Part shown: positions 1-8,257 of the stretch, piece after piece | Numbering within the stretch: position 1 is the stretch's first letter | How the letters are laid out: the number at the start of each line of letters is the position of its first letter | From: Candidatus Poribacteria bacterium | GTDB taxonomy: Bacteria > Poribacteria > WGA-4E > PCPOR2b | NCBI GenBank assembly: GCA_028819845.1 | Contig: JAPPKS010000019.1 | Span: 1-43,794 of the forward strand | Length of the DNA stretch: 43,794 nt | Direction of reading: 5' to 3' | Notes under the pieces: generated by a model | Told to the model about the DNA's origin: nothing | Database searches by the model: none | What the model saw: only the letters and a program-made list of their open reading frames with translations | Position numbers and translations under genes: made by a program

Positions 1-57
1 CGAGCGACATTTAGCCCCAAAACCGGGGTGCGTGCCAGCTTGAAGTTTGAACAGTAT

Positions 58-535
58 AATTACCCCCAAAAACTAGACAGAGTCTTAAGGTGGATTTGTT
101 GCTGGCAAAACGGTCATGTTTTGAGCCATAATAAGGCTCAGCAATGCCAATAACTGCGAAAGGTGTTTGTTTAACATGGCTCGTAGAAAGCAGTACGATA
201 ACCGATTCAAAGCGCAGGTGGCGATTGAAGCCATTAAAAATGAACGCACCATGGCGCAGATTGCCAGTGACTACGAAGTCCACCCGAATCAGGTCAGGCA
301 GTGGAAAAGACAGATTCTGGAACAATCACCCCAGCTATTTGCGAACGGACACACGCAATCGACTTCCGACAACGACCGCCTTATAGCTGAACTCTACCGG
401 CAAATCGGTCAGTTGAAGGTAGAACTAGACTGGCTTCAAAAAAAAACTCGAATGCTGCATTAGAACAGAAGCGGCAGCATGTCAAGCAAGAGTGAAATTA
501 CCCCCAAATTCTAGACAATACCTTAAGGAGCATTT
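58..535 (+). mobile_element. Truncated IS3-family insertion element
   Basis: The segment holds an IS3-type orfA, a run of nine A residues where such elements shift into orfB, and only the first codons of orfB. The left-end-like sequence at 58-96 (AATTACCCCCAAAAACTAGA) recurs in the same orientation at 496-535 with several mismatches, and the similarity runs on into GGCAAAACG/GGAAAAACG. The second copy directly follows the point where orfB breaks off. This looks like one element truncated by the left end of a related copy, so the remnant cannot move by itself. Confidence 0.7.
176..463 (+). CDS. IS3-family transposase OrfA (helix-turn-helix subunit)
   Basis: A 95-residue protein of the IS3/IS911 OrfA class. 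These proteins bind the element ends through an N-terminal helix-turn-helix and fuse to the OrfB integrase by a -1 frameshift. Visible features are the basic start MARRKQYDNRFKAQVAIEAI, the HTH core around IASDYEVHPNQVRQWKRQIL, and a C-terminal leucine-zipper-like helix (IAELYRQIGQLKVELDWLQK). The ATG at 176 is preferred over an upstream TTG because GAAAGGTG lies about 10 bases before it. Reading the -1 frame from the A9 run at 438-446 gives LEQKRQHVKQE, which resembles the start of OrfB, then a stop. The catalytic subunit is missing. Confidence 0.8.
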   Translation: MARRKQYDNRFKAQVAIEAIKNERTMAQIASDYEVHPNQVRQWKRQILEQSPQLFANGHTQSTSDNDRLIAELYRQIGQLKVELDWLQKKTRMLH

Positions 536-957
536 GGGGCAGGAAAAACGCGCGTTCACGAGGCGGTTTGGCGTGTGTGTTGTTGCGATTTGCCGCGGGG
601 TTTCCATAGATTAAAAAGCGTTGGGTTACGCTTTGTGTTTTTTTACCAAGCACGTCGTTGTATGTTCGGAAGGTTTAATGTTTTCGAGTGCATTCGGCGT
701 AATTCGCTTAACCCAACCTACAAAAGCAGTGATTTGTGTGATTGAATGATGGGCTATTATTAAAAGAGCTCGTGTCGGTTAGGTCGTGTCGGGAATCAAG
801 ACAAGATGAAACTATAACTGGAGAAAAATTAGGAAAGACTATCGCCTTCGCTATTCGCTCAGTTGATCGCTTAACCCACCCCGGAAAAAACTTACACAGG
901 GTTTAGCTCGGTTACGCCCATAAGGCGACGAAACCCTGATTGTCTTTCGACAGGATT
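536..957. other. Non-coding region with repeat fragments
   Basis: No credible gene is visible. It contains an inverted pair around GTTGGGTTA (near 621) and TAACCCAAC (near 709), a 57-base stretch at 708-764 shared with 3361-3426, and one copy of the 30-bp dispersed repeat at 838-870. It appears to be an accumulation of decayed small repeats. Confidence 0.6.
838..870 (+). repeat. Dispersed 30-bp repeat, copy 1
   Basis: Core CTATCGCCTTCGCTATTCGC followed by TCAGTTGATC. Near-identical copies lie at 13634-13666, 16095-16126 and 16259-16290, all in the same orientation and all outside genes. The function is unknown. Confidence 0.8.
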
Positions 958-1024
958 CGGCGGGCGTGTCATCATAATTACACCATGCCGATGCGTTTCT
1001 TTAGTATCTGTGACACGCCCGCCG
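958..1024. repeat. Perfect 14-bp inverted repeat just after the solute-binding protein gene
   Basis: The arms CGGCGGGCGTGTCA (958-971) and TGACACGCCCGCCG (1011-1024) are exact reverse complements around a 39-base spacer. The element starts about 20 bases beyond the stop codon of the minus-strand gene ending at 1043. It could be an unusually long transcript-end hairpin or a tiny mobile-element relic. No T-run follows the stem on the minus strand, so it is not a standard intrinsic terminator. Confidence 0.75.
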
Positions 1025-1042
1025 CTGCTGCCACCAGACTTT

Positions 1043-2260
1043 TTACGGCGACACGGCTTCGGACTCGCCGAACGGTGTCAGGCTGCCGTTCTTTACTATC
1101 AGCACAACCGGATTGTAAAGCGCATCGCCGACCGCGTCAAAAGAGAAGTCACCTAGGTTGGTGGAAAAGTCGCGCACTTCAGCCAAAGCGTCACGAATCG
1201 CCATAGCATCCGGTATAGCAATCGCCGTAGAATCCATAGAAAATGCGGCTTCGGTTATCGCATGATAAAGAATATGAAGCGTCGCATATGACTGAGCCGC
1301 CCATTTGTCGGGATCGATGCCGTACGCGGCTTGATAGCTGTCAACAAAATCGTGACTTATCGGATTGTCCAACGCGCGGTCCCAACTGGTGAAAGCGATA
1401 ACGCCGTCCGCGGCGCCGCCAGTGAGTTGTATTTCGTTCATGCCAAATTGCGGAACAATATACGGCGCCTCAATTCCAATCGCCCGTGCTTGCAGCGTCA
1501 CGCGCACCATTTCCGGAGATAAACCTGAAATAAAGAGCGCGTCCGGGTTGGATTCCATTATCGCGGTTAATTGCGCGGTGAAGTCGGTTTCGCCCTTTTG
1601 GAAGGTCTCGGTCAACAACACATTCACGCCGCGATCTAAAAGCGCCGCCGTCAATTGCTCGTTGCTGCTCGTGGAGTAGAGATCGGTTACGTCATATATC
1701 ATAGCTGCGCTTTCATATCCGAGCGCGTCATGCGTAATGTTCACACCGGCCGGATTTATCTTATCCGCGGCGAGTGCGGCTCGGAAAATGTAGTCCCCGA
1801 TGCTGCTCAGACCTGCAGCGGATGACACAGAACTGAAAACCACAACCTGATTCTCTTGCGCGATTGGGAAAGCGTGCTGTGCTTGATCGGAGATGGCGAT
1901 TCCCACAATTGCGGGGACGCCCGCGTGTATCAGTCGTTCAAAGGCGGATACCATGCCGTCTCGAGCGCTCAAATCATCCTCTACAAGGAGGTTAATTGTA
2001 AGCAGTGTGTTCGGCAGTCCGTTGATTTCGTCGCGTGCAAGATTAAAACCGCGCTCCATTGATATTCCATACGCCGCGGCATACTCCCCCGTCAACGGCG
2101 CTACCAAACCGATGTCAATCGAAACAGGGGCTTCACTCTCGTCTGGCCCTTCGTCGGTTTGGGTCAATATGTCAGCTACTATATCGCAACCGCAAAGCCC
2201 CGCAATGAGACCGATGACCACAGTTGCAAATGTGAATTGGGTGATGCCCGTTCTAATCAT
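1043..2260 (-). CDS. ABC-transporter substrate-binding lipoprotein, branched-chain amino acid (LivK) type
   Basis: A 405-residue periplasmic-binding-protein fold of the Leu/Ile/Val-binding (Peripla_BP_6) family, which captures a small solute outside the membrane for an ABC importer. A hydrophobic signal with lipobox GLCG-C (Cys around residue 25) predicts lipid anchoring. The mature part opens with IGLVAPLTGEYAAAYGISME, followed by the family pattern of GVPAIVGIAISDQAQ and a central ALFISGLSPE strand. The ATG start has a GGAGAG site about 10 bases upstream. No permease or ATPase genes are next to it, so its partners must be elsewhere. The ligand cannot be told from sequence; amino acids, amides or urea are all used by this family. 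Confidence 0.85.
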   Translation of the reverse strand: MIRTGITQFTFATVVIGLIAGLCGCDIVADILTQTDEGPDESEAPVSIDIGLVAPLTGEYAAAYGISMERGFNLARDEINGLPNTLLTINLLVEDDLSARDGMVSAFERLIHAGVPAIVGIAISDQAQHAFPIAQENQVVVFSSVSSAAGLSSIGDYIFRAALAADKINPAGVNITHDALGYESAAMIYDVTDLYSTSSNEQLTAALLDRGVNVLLTETFQKGETDFTAQLTAIMESNPDALFISGLSPEMVRVTLQARAIGIEAPYIVPQFGMNEIQLTGGAADGVIAFTSWDRALDNPISHDFVDSYQAAYGIDPDKWAAQSYATLHILYHAITEAAFSMDSTAIAIPDAMAIRDALAEVRDFSTNLGDFSFDAVGDALYNPVVLIVKNGSLTPFGESEAVSP

Positions 2261-2393
2261 TGAGTAACTCTCCTTTATTTAGTTATTAGTTTAGGTTTTT
2301 GTCCCGCCTATACGTTTCAGGAAATTCTGAAGGTCCTGGTGGGTTAGACGGCGTCCGCAACGAATTGCTTTGATGGACACCGAACTCCAGCGT

Positions 2394-2418
2394 TGGGCGG
2401 GGCAAGATGCCCCGCCTA
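2394..2418. repeat. Orphan REP-like palindrome
   Basis: GGCGGGGCA-AGA-TGCCCCGCC is a perfect 9-bp hairpin followed by TACAAGG. Read on the minus strand it is GTAGGCGGGGC...GCCCCGCCCAA, closely matching the first hairpin of the REP units at 12323-12682. It is therefore probably a solitary member of the same family, about 10 kb from the RAYT gene. Confidence 0.65.
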
Positions 2419-3014
2419 CAAGGTGTGTTGGGGTAACTCGTCTACCTCGTATGCGCACCGGCAATCAGTCAGAAGCTTTAGCGCGGCGGCCCCGATTTAA
2501 TCCGGATGTTGGCGATACGTCAGCGTCTTGCAAACCGAGACGCGTCCTATCGAAGCACAAACCCCAACGAAAAACGGGAGTTGGCGCACGGCGAGTCGCA
2601 CCGATTCAACTCTATGGGACGACCCCACTTTCCGATAAAAAAGACTTTCAATGCGTTACCAGTGCGAAATTTAGGCGTTTAATTCTGATTCTATGCAATT
2701 TTGGTTTCACGGCATAATTCCTTTTTGTGCGGACGCAAGGTAACGGGGGCAGGACTTTTCCACGGTTGCGCGAACAACCGTTAGAATTCCCTACGCTCCG
2801 TCAAATTAAGTTTTGGCGGTGACAAACAGCACCAAGGAAATTGCATTGCCCAGCGAATCGTACAAACCCGGAGCAACCCAATAAAAAAACTGTTTGCCAC
2901 CATACGATCAATCTATCATTTCAACACAGAATTGATGCAATATAACAGCAGCATCGGAGGCTTCATTAAAAGTCGGCATATAATAAGCGTTCCTTATTAT
3001 TTACGACAATTGGG

Positions 3015-3080
3015 TGACGGGGGCTGGAGTGGTGGTTCTTTGCGTAAACCGTTGACTCGGTTATCCCCCGCTCCCCGTCA
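3015..3080. other. Nested inverted repeat, possible structured RNA
   Basis: The outer arms TGACGGGG (3015-3022) and CCCCGTCA (3073-3080) enclose an inner hairpin AACCG-TTGACT-CGGTT (3047-3062). The arrangement would fold as a closed two-helix structure in RNA or single-stranded DNA. No match to a known RNA family is recognised and no promoter or terminator is clear. Confidence 0.35.
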
Positions 3081-3360
3081 TAAGAGGGTAGTCTGACGCA
3101 ACGACAATTTACTTTTTTCATCAGGAGACTCAGTGCAGCATTGCGGCAGTTTCAGATTTGTTATGTCCGTACCTAGCTCGTTAGGATTTATATCGGGTTG
3201 GGATATTAGTTTAGGTTGGATGCTGGCCAAAACCGGTTAAGCAAAAAACCAGCTGTCCACTTGCGGCACATGCAGGATGCACCTAAACCTTTATCCCGCA
3301 AGGTTTTATGATGAATTTTAATTTTTAACTGGTGCAGGGTGCACATTCGGTGTTACGCGA

Positions 3361-3426
3361 TTAAGCCAACCTACAAGAATTGTCTGAACTGTGATTTGTG
3401 TGATTAAATGATGGGCAATGATTAAG
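3361..3426 (+). repeat. Second copy of the 708-764 repeat
   Basis: Shares CCAACCTACAA and then TGATTTGTGTGATT(A/G)AATGA and TGGGC with the copy at 708-764, with a small insertion between the blocks. Both copies are in the same orientation and in gene-free DNA. Confidence 0.6.
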
Positions 3427-3498
3427 CGAGTAATGTTTCGCGATTGGGAAATCGCTCCTACCCAACCCGCAAAAACTGCAAGCCGTGTTACTTTATAA

Positions 3499-4122
3499 TT
3501 ACAAGCCGACGCGTCTGATGGTGCGACGGGGTTTTAACCGGTAAATACACGTACCGCTCGCCACGCGCTCCCCGAAGTCATTACGTCCGTCCCAATAAGC
3601 AGCGCGGACTCGCCTCTTATAAAAACCAGCGGATTTAAACCCTATCGAAAGCGTACGCACTAAATTTCCGGTTAAATCATAGATTGATATAGATACGGGA
3701 CTGTCGTCCGAGAGTTGATACGGAATCTAGGTTTCAGGGTTGAACGGGTTCGCGTAATTTGCCAATAGTTCGGTTTCCGACGGAATCTCAAAGAGTTCCA
3801 AGTCGGGCAGCTTAATTCGGCTCGTCAACACGTCTTCCGCGTTCACGACAATCGGCGGTACCGGCCGCACGCCGACGTAAGCGTTGGGTGAATGCGCGAC
3901 AATCTCTAGCACATCGCCAATCTTTGCAAAATGGCGGTTAAAATCAACAAATGTGCCGCTGTAGGCGTTCTCGGGCAGTTCGGTACCGAGAACAGCGTCG
4001 AGCGAAGCGCCCGTGGACAGGTTTTTCACAGTGACACGGATTTTCAGAATACATGACAACATGCCGCCCTAAACATACATCACGGGCGTGTGTGTGATGT
4101 CGAACGTTACTGCCGGCAAAGC
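3499..4122 (-). pseudogene. Detached C-terminal part of the LRR protein, with FlgD-like sorting domain and in-frame stops
   Basis: This stretch continues the LRR gene in exactly the same reading frame past its TGA (4123-4125). Two further in-frame stops follow, TAG at 4069-4071 and TAG at 3727-3729, before TAA at 3499-3501. The encoded text remains protein-like throughout: AVTFDITHTPVMYV, then KIRVTVKNLSTGASLDAVLG, then a linker ending LFEIPSETELLANYANPFNP. After the last TAG come IPYQLSDDSPVSISIYDLTG and RAAYWDGRNDFGERVASG. The usual family text reads NPET-W-IPYQL, so the last TAG replaces a Trp codon by one transition. No indel is needed to read the 208 codons. It is a young pseudogenised tail, unless stop readthrough occurs; the last residues look degenerate, which favours decay. 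Confidence 0.8.
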
Positions 4123-7100
4123 TCATTCGTCCTTCCAGGCGGAACCGATTATTGAGATGATGGTTGGTTCCGATTCAAGGTAAACGACGAGGTAACCTAC
4201 GCCGCCTACGATAGGACCGTCGCCTTCTGCGCCCGGTTCTCTAATTGTGTGGAATCCTTTGCCATCGGCTTTGGAGACCGTGATTGCGCCGACACCGTCA
4301 ACCAGGAGATCGCTAATCATGTTGAATCCCTCTGCTGGTTGAAGCGGCACACCGACGAGGTTGTTCCCAGAGAGCAAGGTAATCTGCGCGGTGCCGGCGG
4401 TACCGAGAGAGTCGCCCATGAGTTCAAGCGTCTTAGTTTCCTTCATTGCCGCTATAAGACCCATGTCGTCTTTGATGGGAGCGTCCGCCATGCTGCCCGC
4501 GTTTTCCTCACCGAAGTAACTCGTCCAGTTCCCGTCTACTCCGATTGAGATGATGAAGCGAACCGCGTCGCCGAGCGCGTTGAATAGGTCGCCGACGGTC
4601 TCAATCGTGCGGTCTTCTCCGTTAATTTGGTTTACAGCCAACGGGATATGGACGATATGCATACCTTTCGGGATTGACAGTGTAAACGTCGGGATCCGCG
4701 CAGATTCGATGGTCAGTACAGCGACAGTCTGGGTATTACCTTCGACACTCACGCGCACCGTATTTGAGCCGGGCGTGCTGCTGAGGGTGAGTGTGCTCTC
4801 CGCCCTGCCGTTTGCATCTGTCGCGGTGCTAGTGGTGCTGAGCGTGCCATCACCGCCCGTAACGGCAAATGTAACCGGAACCCCTTGGAATGCAACACCG
4901 TTTTGATCCTCCACTTCCACGACGAACGGTTTTTCAAGCGCGGCGCCGGGCAATCCTTGTTGGTCATCGCCCGAAACGATGCGGATCCGTTGGGGCGTAC
5001 GGTTGTCAAAACCTACTTCAATTCCTCGTTCTTGCAAGGCAGGAATGTGGGTGTATATCGACTGGTAGCTTAGGGGATTCGTATACAATGATATGTTGTC
5101 TCCATCTCCCAAGCCCGTATTTGCTACTAGAGATGAAATGTCGGCTATGTCGTTGTTGTTGAGCCGCAGGATTGTCAAGTTGGTTGCATGTTCTAGACCG
5201 GTTAAATCGGCAATATTGGACTCTTCGGCGTCAAGTCTGGACAAAGTCAGCATATCCGCCGTAGAGATGGTTTGACCTGACGTTTTGCCAAGGGCGGTCT
5301 CAATTTTCGCACGGAGTTTGGGGTCGGGGATATTGACTGTTTGCGCGGTGTCCTCCGTTTTTACTACCCTGTTATCAAATAGTATTTCAACTCCTCTGTT
5401 TTGGAGGGCGGGAATATGGGTGATGATGGCAGCGTCGTTCAGGGGGTTTCCCCGCACATCAACCACGTCATTCTGCCCCAAGCCAGTATTTGATACTAGG
5501 GATGATATGTCGGAAATGTCGTTGTTGTTGAGCGACAGGCTCGTCAGATAAGTCAGACCGGCTAGCGCCGAAATGTCGGATACGGCGTTTTTGTCGAGCG
5601 ACAGGTCATTGAGATCGGTTAAGCGGGCTACGGCCGAAATATCGGATATGGTGTTGTTGTCGAGCGAAAGTTTTCTCAGAGACAGCAAACTGACTAGCCC
5701 CGATATGTCCGAGATATTGTTATCCTTAAGCGACAGGTTTTTCAGAAGAGGCAAATGGGCTACGGCCGAAATGTCGGATATGGTGTTGTTGTCAAGCGAC
5801 AGTGTTGTCATATAAGTCAAACTGGCTACGGCAGATATGTCAGATATGGGGTTGTCGTTAAGCGACAGGTTTGTCAGTTTAGTCAATTTTGCGACCGGTG
5901 ATATGTCGGATATGGAGTTGTTGTTAAACCACAGGTGTGTCAGGTTGGATGCATGTTCTAGACCGGTTAAATCGGTGATATTGGCATCCTGGGCGTTAAA
6001 TCTGGGCAAATCCGCCATATCCTGCCTAGTGATGGCTTCGCCTGACGTTTTGCCGAGGGCGTTCTCAATTTTCGCACGGAAGTTTAGGTCGGGGATGTTG
6101 ACCGTGTCATCAAATTGTACTGCAACGGCTCTGTTTTCTAGTTCAGGAATGTGGGTGATGAAGGCTGCGTCATTCAGGGGGTTTCCCCACACATCAACGT
6201 CGTCCAATCCTGTATTTTCTACTAGGGGTGATATGTCTGAGATGCTGTTATCCCTAAGTGCCAGTTCTGTCAGATTAGTCAATTTTGCGACTGGTGATAT
6301 GTCGGATATGTTGTTTTTGTTAAGCCATAGGCGTGTCAGATTAGTCAATCTCGAGACTGGCGATATATCGGATATGGAGTTGTCGTTAAGAAACAGGTGT
6401 GTCAGTTTATTCAAGTTTGCGACCGGCGCAATGTCGGATATTGAGTTGTCGTTAAGAAACAGGTGTGTCAATTTATTCAAGTTTGCGACCGGCGCAATGT
6501 CGGATATTGAGTTGTCGTTAAGCGACAGGATTGTCAGATTAGTCAAGTTTGCGACTGGTGATATGTCGGATATAGAGTTGGTGTCAAGCCACAGTTCTGT
6601 GAGATTAGTCAAGTTTGCAACCGGTGATATGCTGGTTATAGAGTTTTGGTTAAGCGATAGTTCTGTCAGGTTGGATGCATATTCTAGACCGGTTAAATCG
6701 GTAATATTAGCCTCTTGGGCGTTAAGTTCCGTCAAAGTCAGCAGTATCTCCTGCTTAGTAATGGCTTCGCCTGACGATTTGCCGAGGGCGTTCTCAATTT
6801 TCGCGCGGAGGTTTGGGTCGGGGATATTGACCGTTTTATCAAATAGTACTGTAACACCTCTGTTTTCTAGTGCTGGAATGTGGGTGATGATAGCTGCGTC
6901 GTTCAGGGGGTTTCCCCGCACAGCAACCGTGTCATTCTGCCCCAATCCTGTATTTTCTACTAGGGGCGATATGTCGGATATCGAGTTTTTGTTAAGCCAT
7001 AGGCGTGTCAGATTAGTCAATCCCACGACCGGTGATATGTCGGATATCGAGTTGTTGTTAAGAAACAGGTCTATCAGATTAGTCAATTTTGCGATTGGTG

Positions 7101-7710
7101 ATATGTCTGAGATACTGTTATCCCTAAGTGCCAGGTCTGTCAGATTAGTCAACTTTGCGACTGGTGATATGTCGGATACGGAGTTGAAGTCAAGCCACAG
7201 GAGTGTCAGATTAGTCAATTTTGCGACTGGTGATATGTCGGATATGAAGTTGTTGTCAAGCCACAGGAGTCTCAGATTAGTCAATTTTGCGATTGGTGAT
7301 ATGTCGGATATAGAGTTTTGGCTAAGCTGTAGGATTACCAACTCAGTCAATTTTGCGATTGGTGATATGTCGGATATAGAGTTTTGGCTAAGCCGTAGGA
7401 TTACCAACTCAGTCAATTTTGCGACTGGTGATATGTCAGATATAGAGTTTTGGTTAAGAAACAGGATTGTCAGGTTGGTTGCATGTTCGAGACCGGTTAA
7501 ATCGGTAATGTTGGCCTCTTGGGCGTTAAAATCGGTCAAAGTCTCCATATCCGCCGTAGTGATGGCTTCGCCTGACGTTTTGCCGAGGGCGTCCCTAATT
7601 TTCGCACGGAGGTTCGGGTCGGGGATGTTTACGGTTTGTGCGGTTGCTGTCACCGGAAGCGAAAAGCAAATCAGCAGGAAAAGCGTAAAGCAGAAACGCC
7701 GTTTCGTCAT
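4123..7710 (-). CDS. Secreted leucine-rich-repeat protein with Ig-like domain (C-terminally truncated)
   Basis: A 1195-residue exported protein. A signal peptide (MTKRRFCFTLFLLICFSLPV, cleavage near TATAQ) precedes four modules that start at about residues 26, 290, 533 and 787 with TVNIPDPNLRAKI-type caps and continue as internalin-like 22-residue LRRs of the form LTNLTxLxLxxNSISDISPV. From about residue 903 there is a bacterial Ig-like (Big_1 type) domain, seen as VEVEDQNGVAFQGVPVTFAV and TDANGRAESTLTL. A further domain, LSIPKGMHIVHIPLAVNQI onward, follows. LRRs of this kind usually bind proteins or sugars at the cell surface. The start has AAGGAAA about 7 bases upstream. The frame goes on after the stop as the region ending at 3499, so this protein has lost its sorting domain and may not be properly anchored or secreted. 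Confidence 0.85.
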   Translation of the reverse strand: MTKRRFCFTLFLLICFSLPVTATAQTVNIPDPNLRAKIRDALGKTSGEAITTADMETLTDFNAQEANITDLTGLEHATNLTILFLNQNSISDISPVAKLTELVILRLSQNSISDISPIAKLTELVILQLSQNSISDISPIAKLTNLRLLWLDNNFISDISPVAKLTNLTLLWLDFNSVSDISPVAKLTNLTDLALRDNSISDISPIAKLTNLIDLFLNNNSISDISPVVGLTNLTRLWLNKNSISDISPLVENTGLGQNDTVAVRGNPLNDAAIITHIPALENRGVTVLFDKTVNIPDPNLRAKIENALGKSSGEAITKQEILLTLTELNAQEANITDLTGLEYASNLTELSLNQNSITSISPVANLTNLTELWLDTNSISDISPVANLTNLTILSLNDNSISDIAPVANLNKLTHLFLNDNSISDIAPVANLNKLTHLFLNDNSISDISPVSRLTNLTRLWLNKNNISDISPVAKLTNLTELALRDNSISDISPLVENTGLDDVDVWGNPLNDAAFITHIPELENRAVAVQFDDTVNIPDLNFRAKIENALGKTSGEAITRQDMADLPRFNAQDANITDLTGLEHASNLTHLWFNNNSISDISPVAKLTKLTNLSLNDNPISDISAVASLTYMTTLSLDNNTISDISAVAHLPLLKNLSLKDNNISDISGLVSLLSLRKLSLDNNTISDISAVARLTDLNDLSLDKNAVSDISALAGLTYLTSLSLNNNDISDISSLVSNTGLGQNDVVDVRGNPLNDAAIITHIPALQNRGVEILFDNRVVKTEDTAQTVNIPDPKLRAKIETALGKTSGQTISTADMLTLSRLDAEESNIADLTGLEHATNLTILRLNNNDIADISSLVANTGLGDGDNISLYTNPLSYQSIYTHIPALQERGIEVGFDNRTPQRIRIVSGDDQQGLPGAALEKPFVVEVEDQNGVAFQGVPVTFAVTGGDGTLSTTSTATDANGRAESTLTLSSTPGSNTVRVSVEGNTQTVAVLTIESARIPTFTLSIPKGMHIVHIPLAVNQINGEDRTIETVGDLFNALGDAVRFIISIGVDGNWTSYFGEENAGSMADAPIKDDMGLIAAMKETKTLELMGDSLGTAGTAQITLLSGNNLVGVPLQPAEGFNMISDLLVDGVGAITVSKADGKGFHTIREPGAEGDGPIVGGVGYLVVYLESEPTIISIIGSAWKDE

Positions 7711-8257
7711 CGGTTTATTTCCTTCGTGGTTGGGAAACGAATCTGAAATATGTGTGAGGAACGAATTGTGATATTGATAGTGTAGGCGACCTTGCCCGGT
7801 CTTTTTTTGGCGCTTAACGCATCTTCAAATAGATAACTGTAGTAAGCTCTATCTGTATTGACGGATTCTTAGGACTGTTCGTTGTTTCCGATCAGTTTAA
7901 TCGCATCGTTATGCTAAATCGGCGCGTCTGTGATTTTAGACAACTCCACTCAAACAGCTCGCCGATCGTTTCTTCCAAGCCCAGTAAGATGGCATTATAC
8001 GCAGCAATCCGCATGATAAAGAAGATAAGCAGATTGCGCTCAAGACGGTTGGATTGGTATTCTGATGTATCTTTCTCAATCGTTGCGGAACTTCACTTGA
8101 ACAAGCGTATAGCGTTTGCGAAACGAGGCACGGTTTCTTCCTATTGGCATTTAAGGAGTTGATGATCGGCAATTCTTACGAGTAGATTAAGAATCTCTCT
8201 ATAGTTATGGAGTAACGTCCACGTATACGTATTAGGGAATTACGCCATGCTGCTAAG
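7711..8257. other. Gap without recognisable gene
   Basis: Contains the leader of the LRR gene and a stretch at about 7910-8170 where small overlapping frames exist on both strands. One plus-strand frame reads as broken protein-like text (DKEDKQIALKTVGLVF, then a stop, then CGTSLEQAYSVCETRHGFF). It might be a decayed gene, but no family could be assigned. Confidence 0.4.

Larger units (their letters stand above)
2425..3498. other. Long non-coding region with repeats and one structured element
   Basis: No convincing protein gene is seen; short open frames here lack ribosome sites and protein-like composition. The region holds the second copy of the 708-764 repeat at 3361-3426, an 8-bp inverted pair GTTTAGGT/ACCTAAAC near 3210 and 3280, and the nested hairpin at 3015-3080. 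Confidence 0.6.

Noticed and set aside
2370-2717. A 115-codon plus-strand frame
   Set aside because: It runs through the orphan REP palindrome, lacks a ribosome site and has no recognisable domain.
3499-4125. An alternative genetic code (stops reassigned)
   Set aside because: All other large genes in the window are uninterrupted by TAG or TGA and end normally, so code reassignment is unlikely.
5837-7771. A 644-codon open frame on the plus strand opposite the LRR gene
   Set aside because: It is the mirror of tandem LRR codons; composition is repetitive, there is no ribosome site, and the minus strand has signal peptide, LRR and Ig-like domains.
7911-8172. Overlapping small frames that might be a decayed transposase
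   Set aside because: No IS family motif could be confirmed, so it is left as an unassigned gap.
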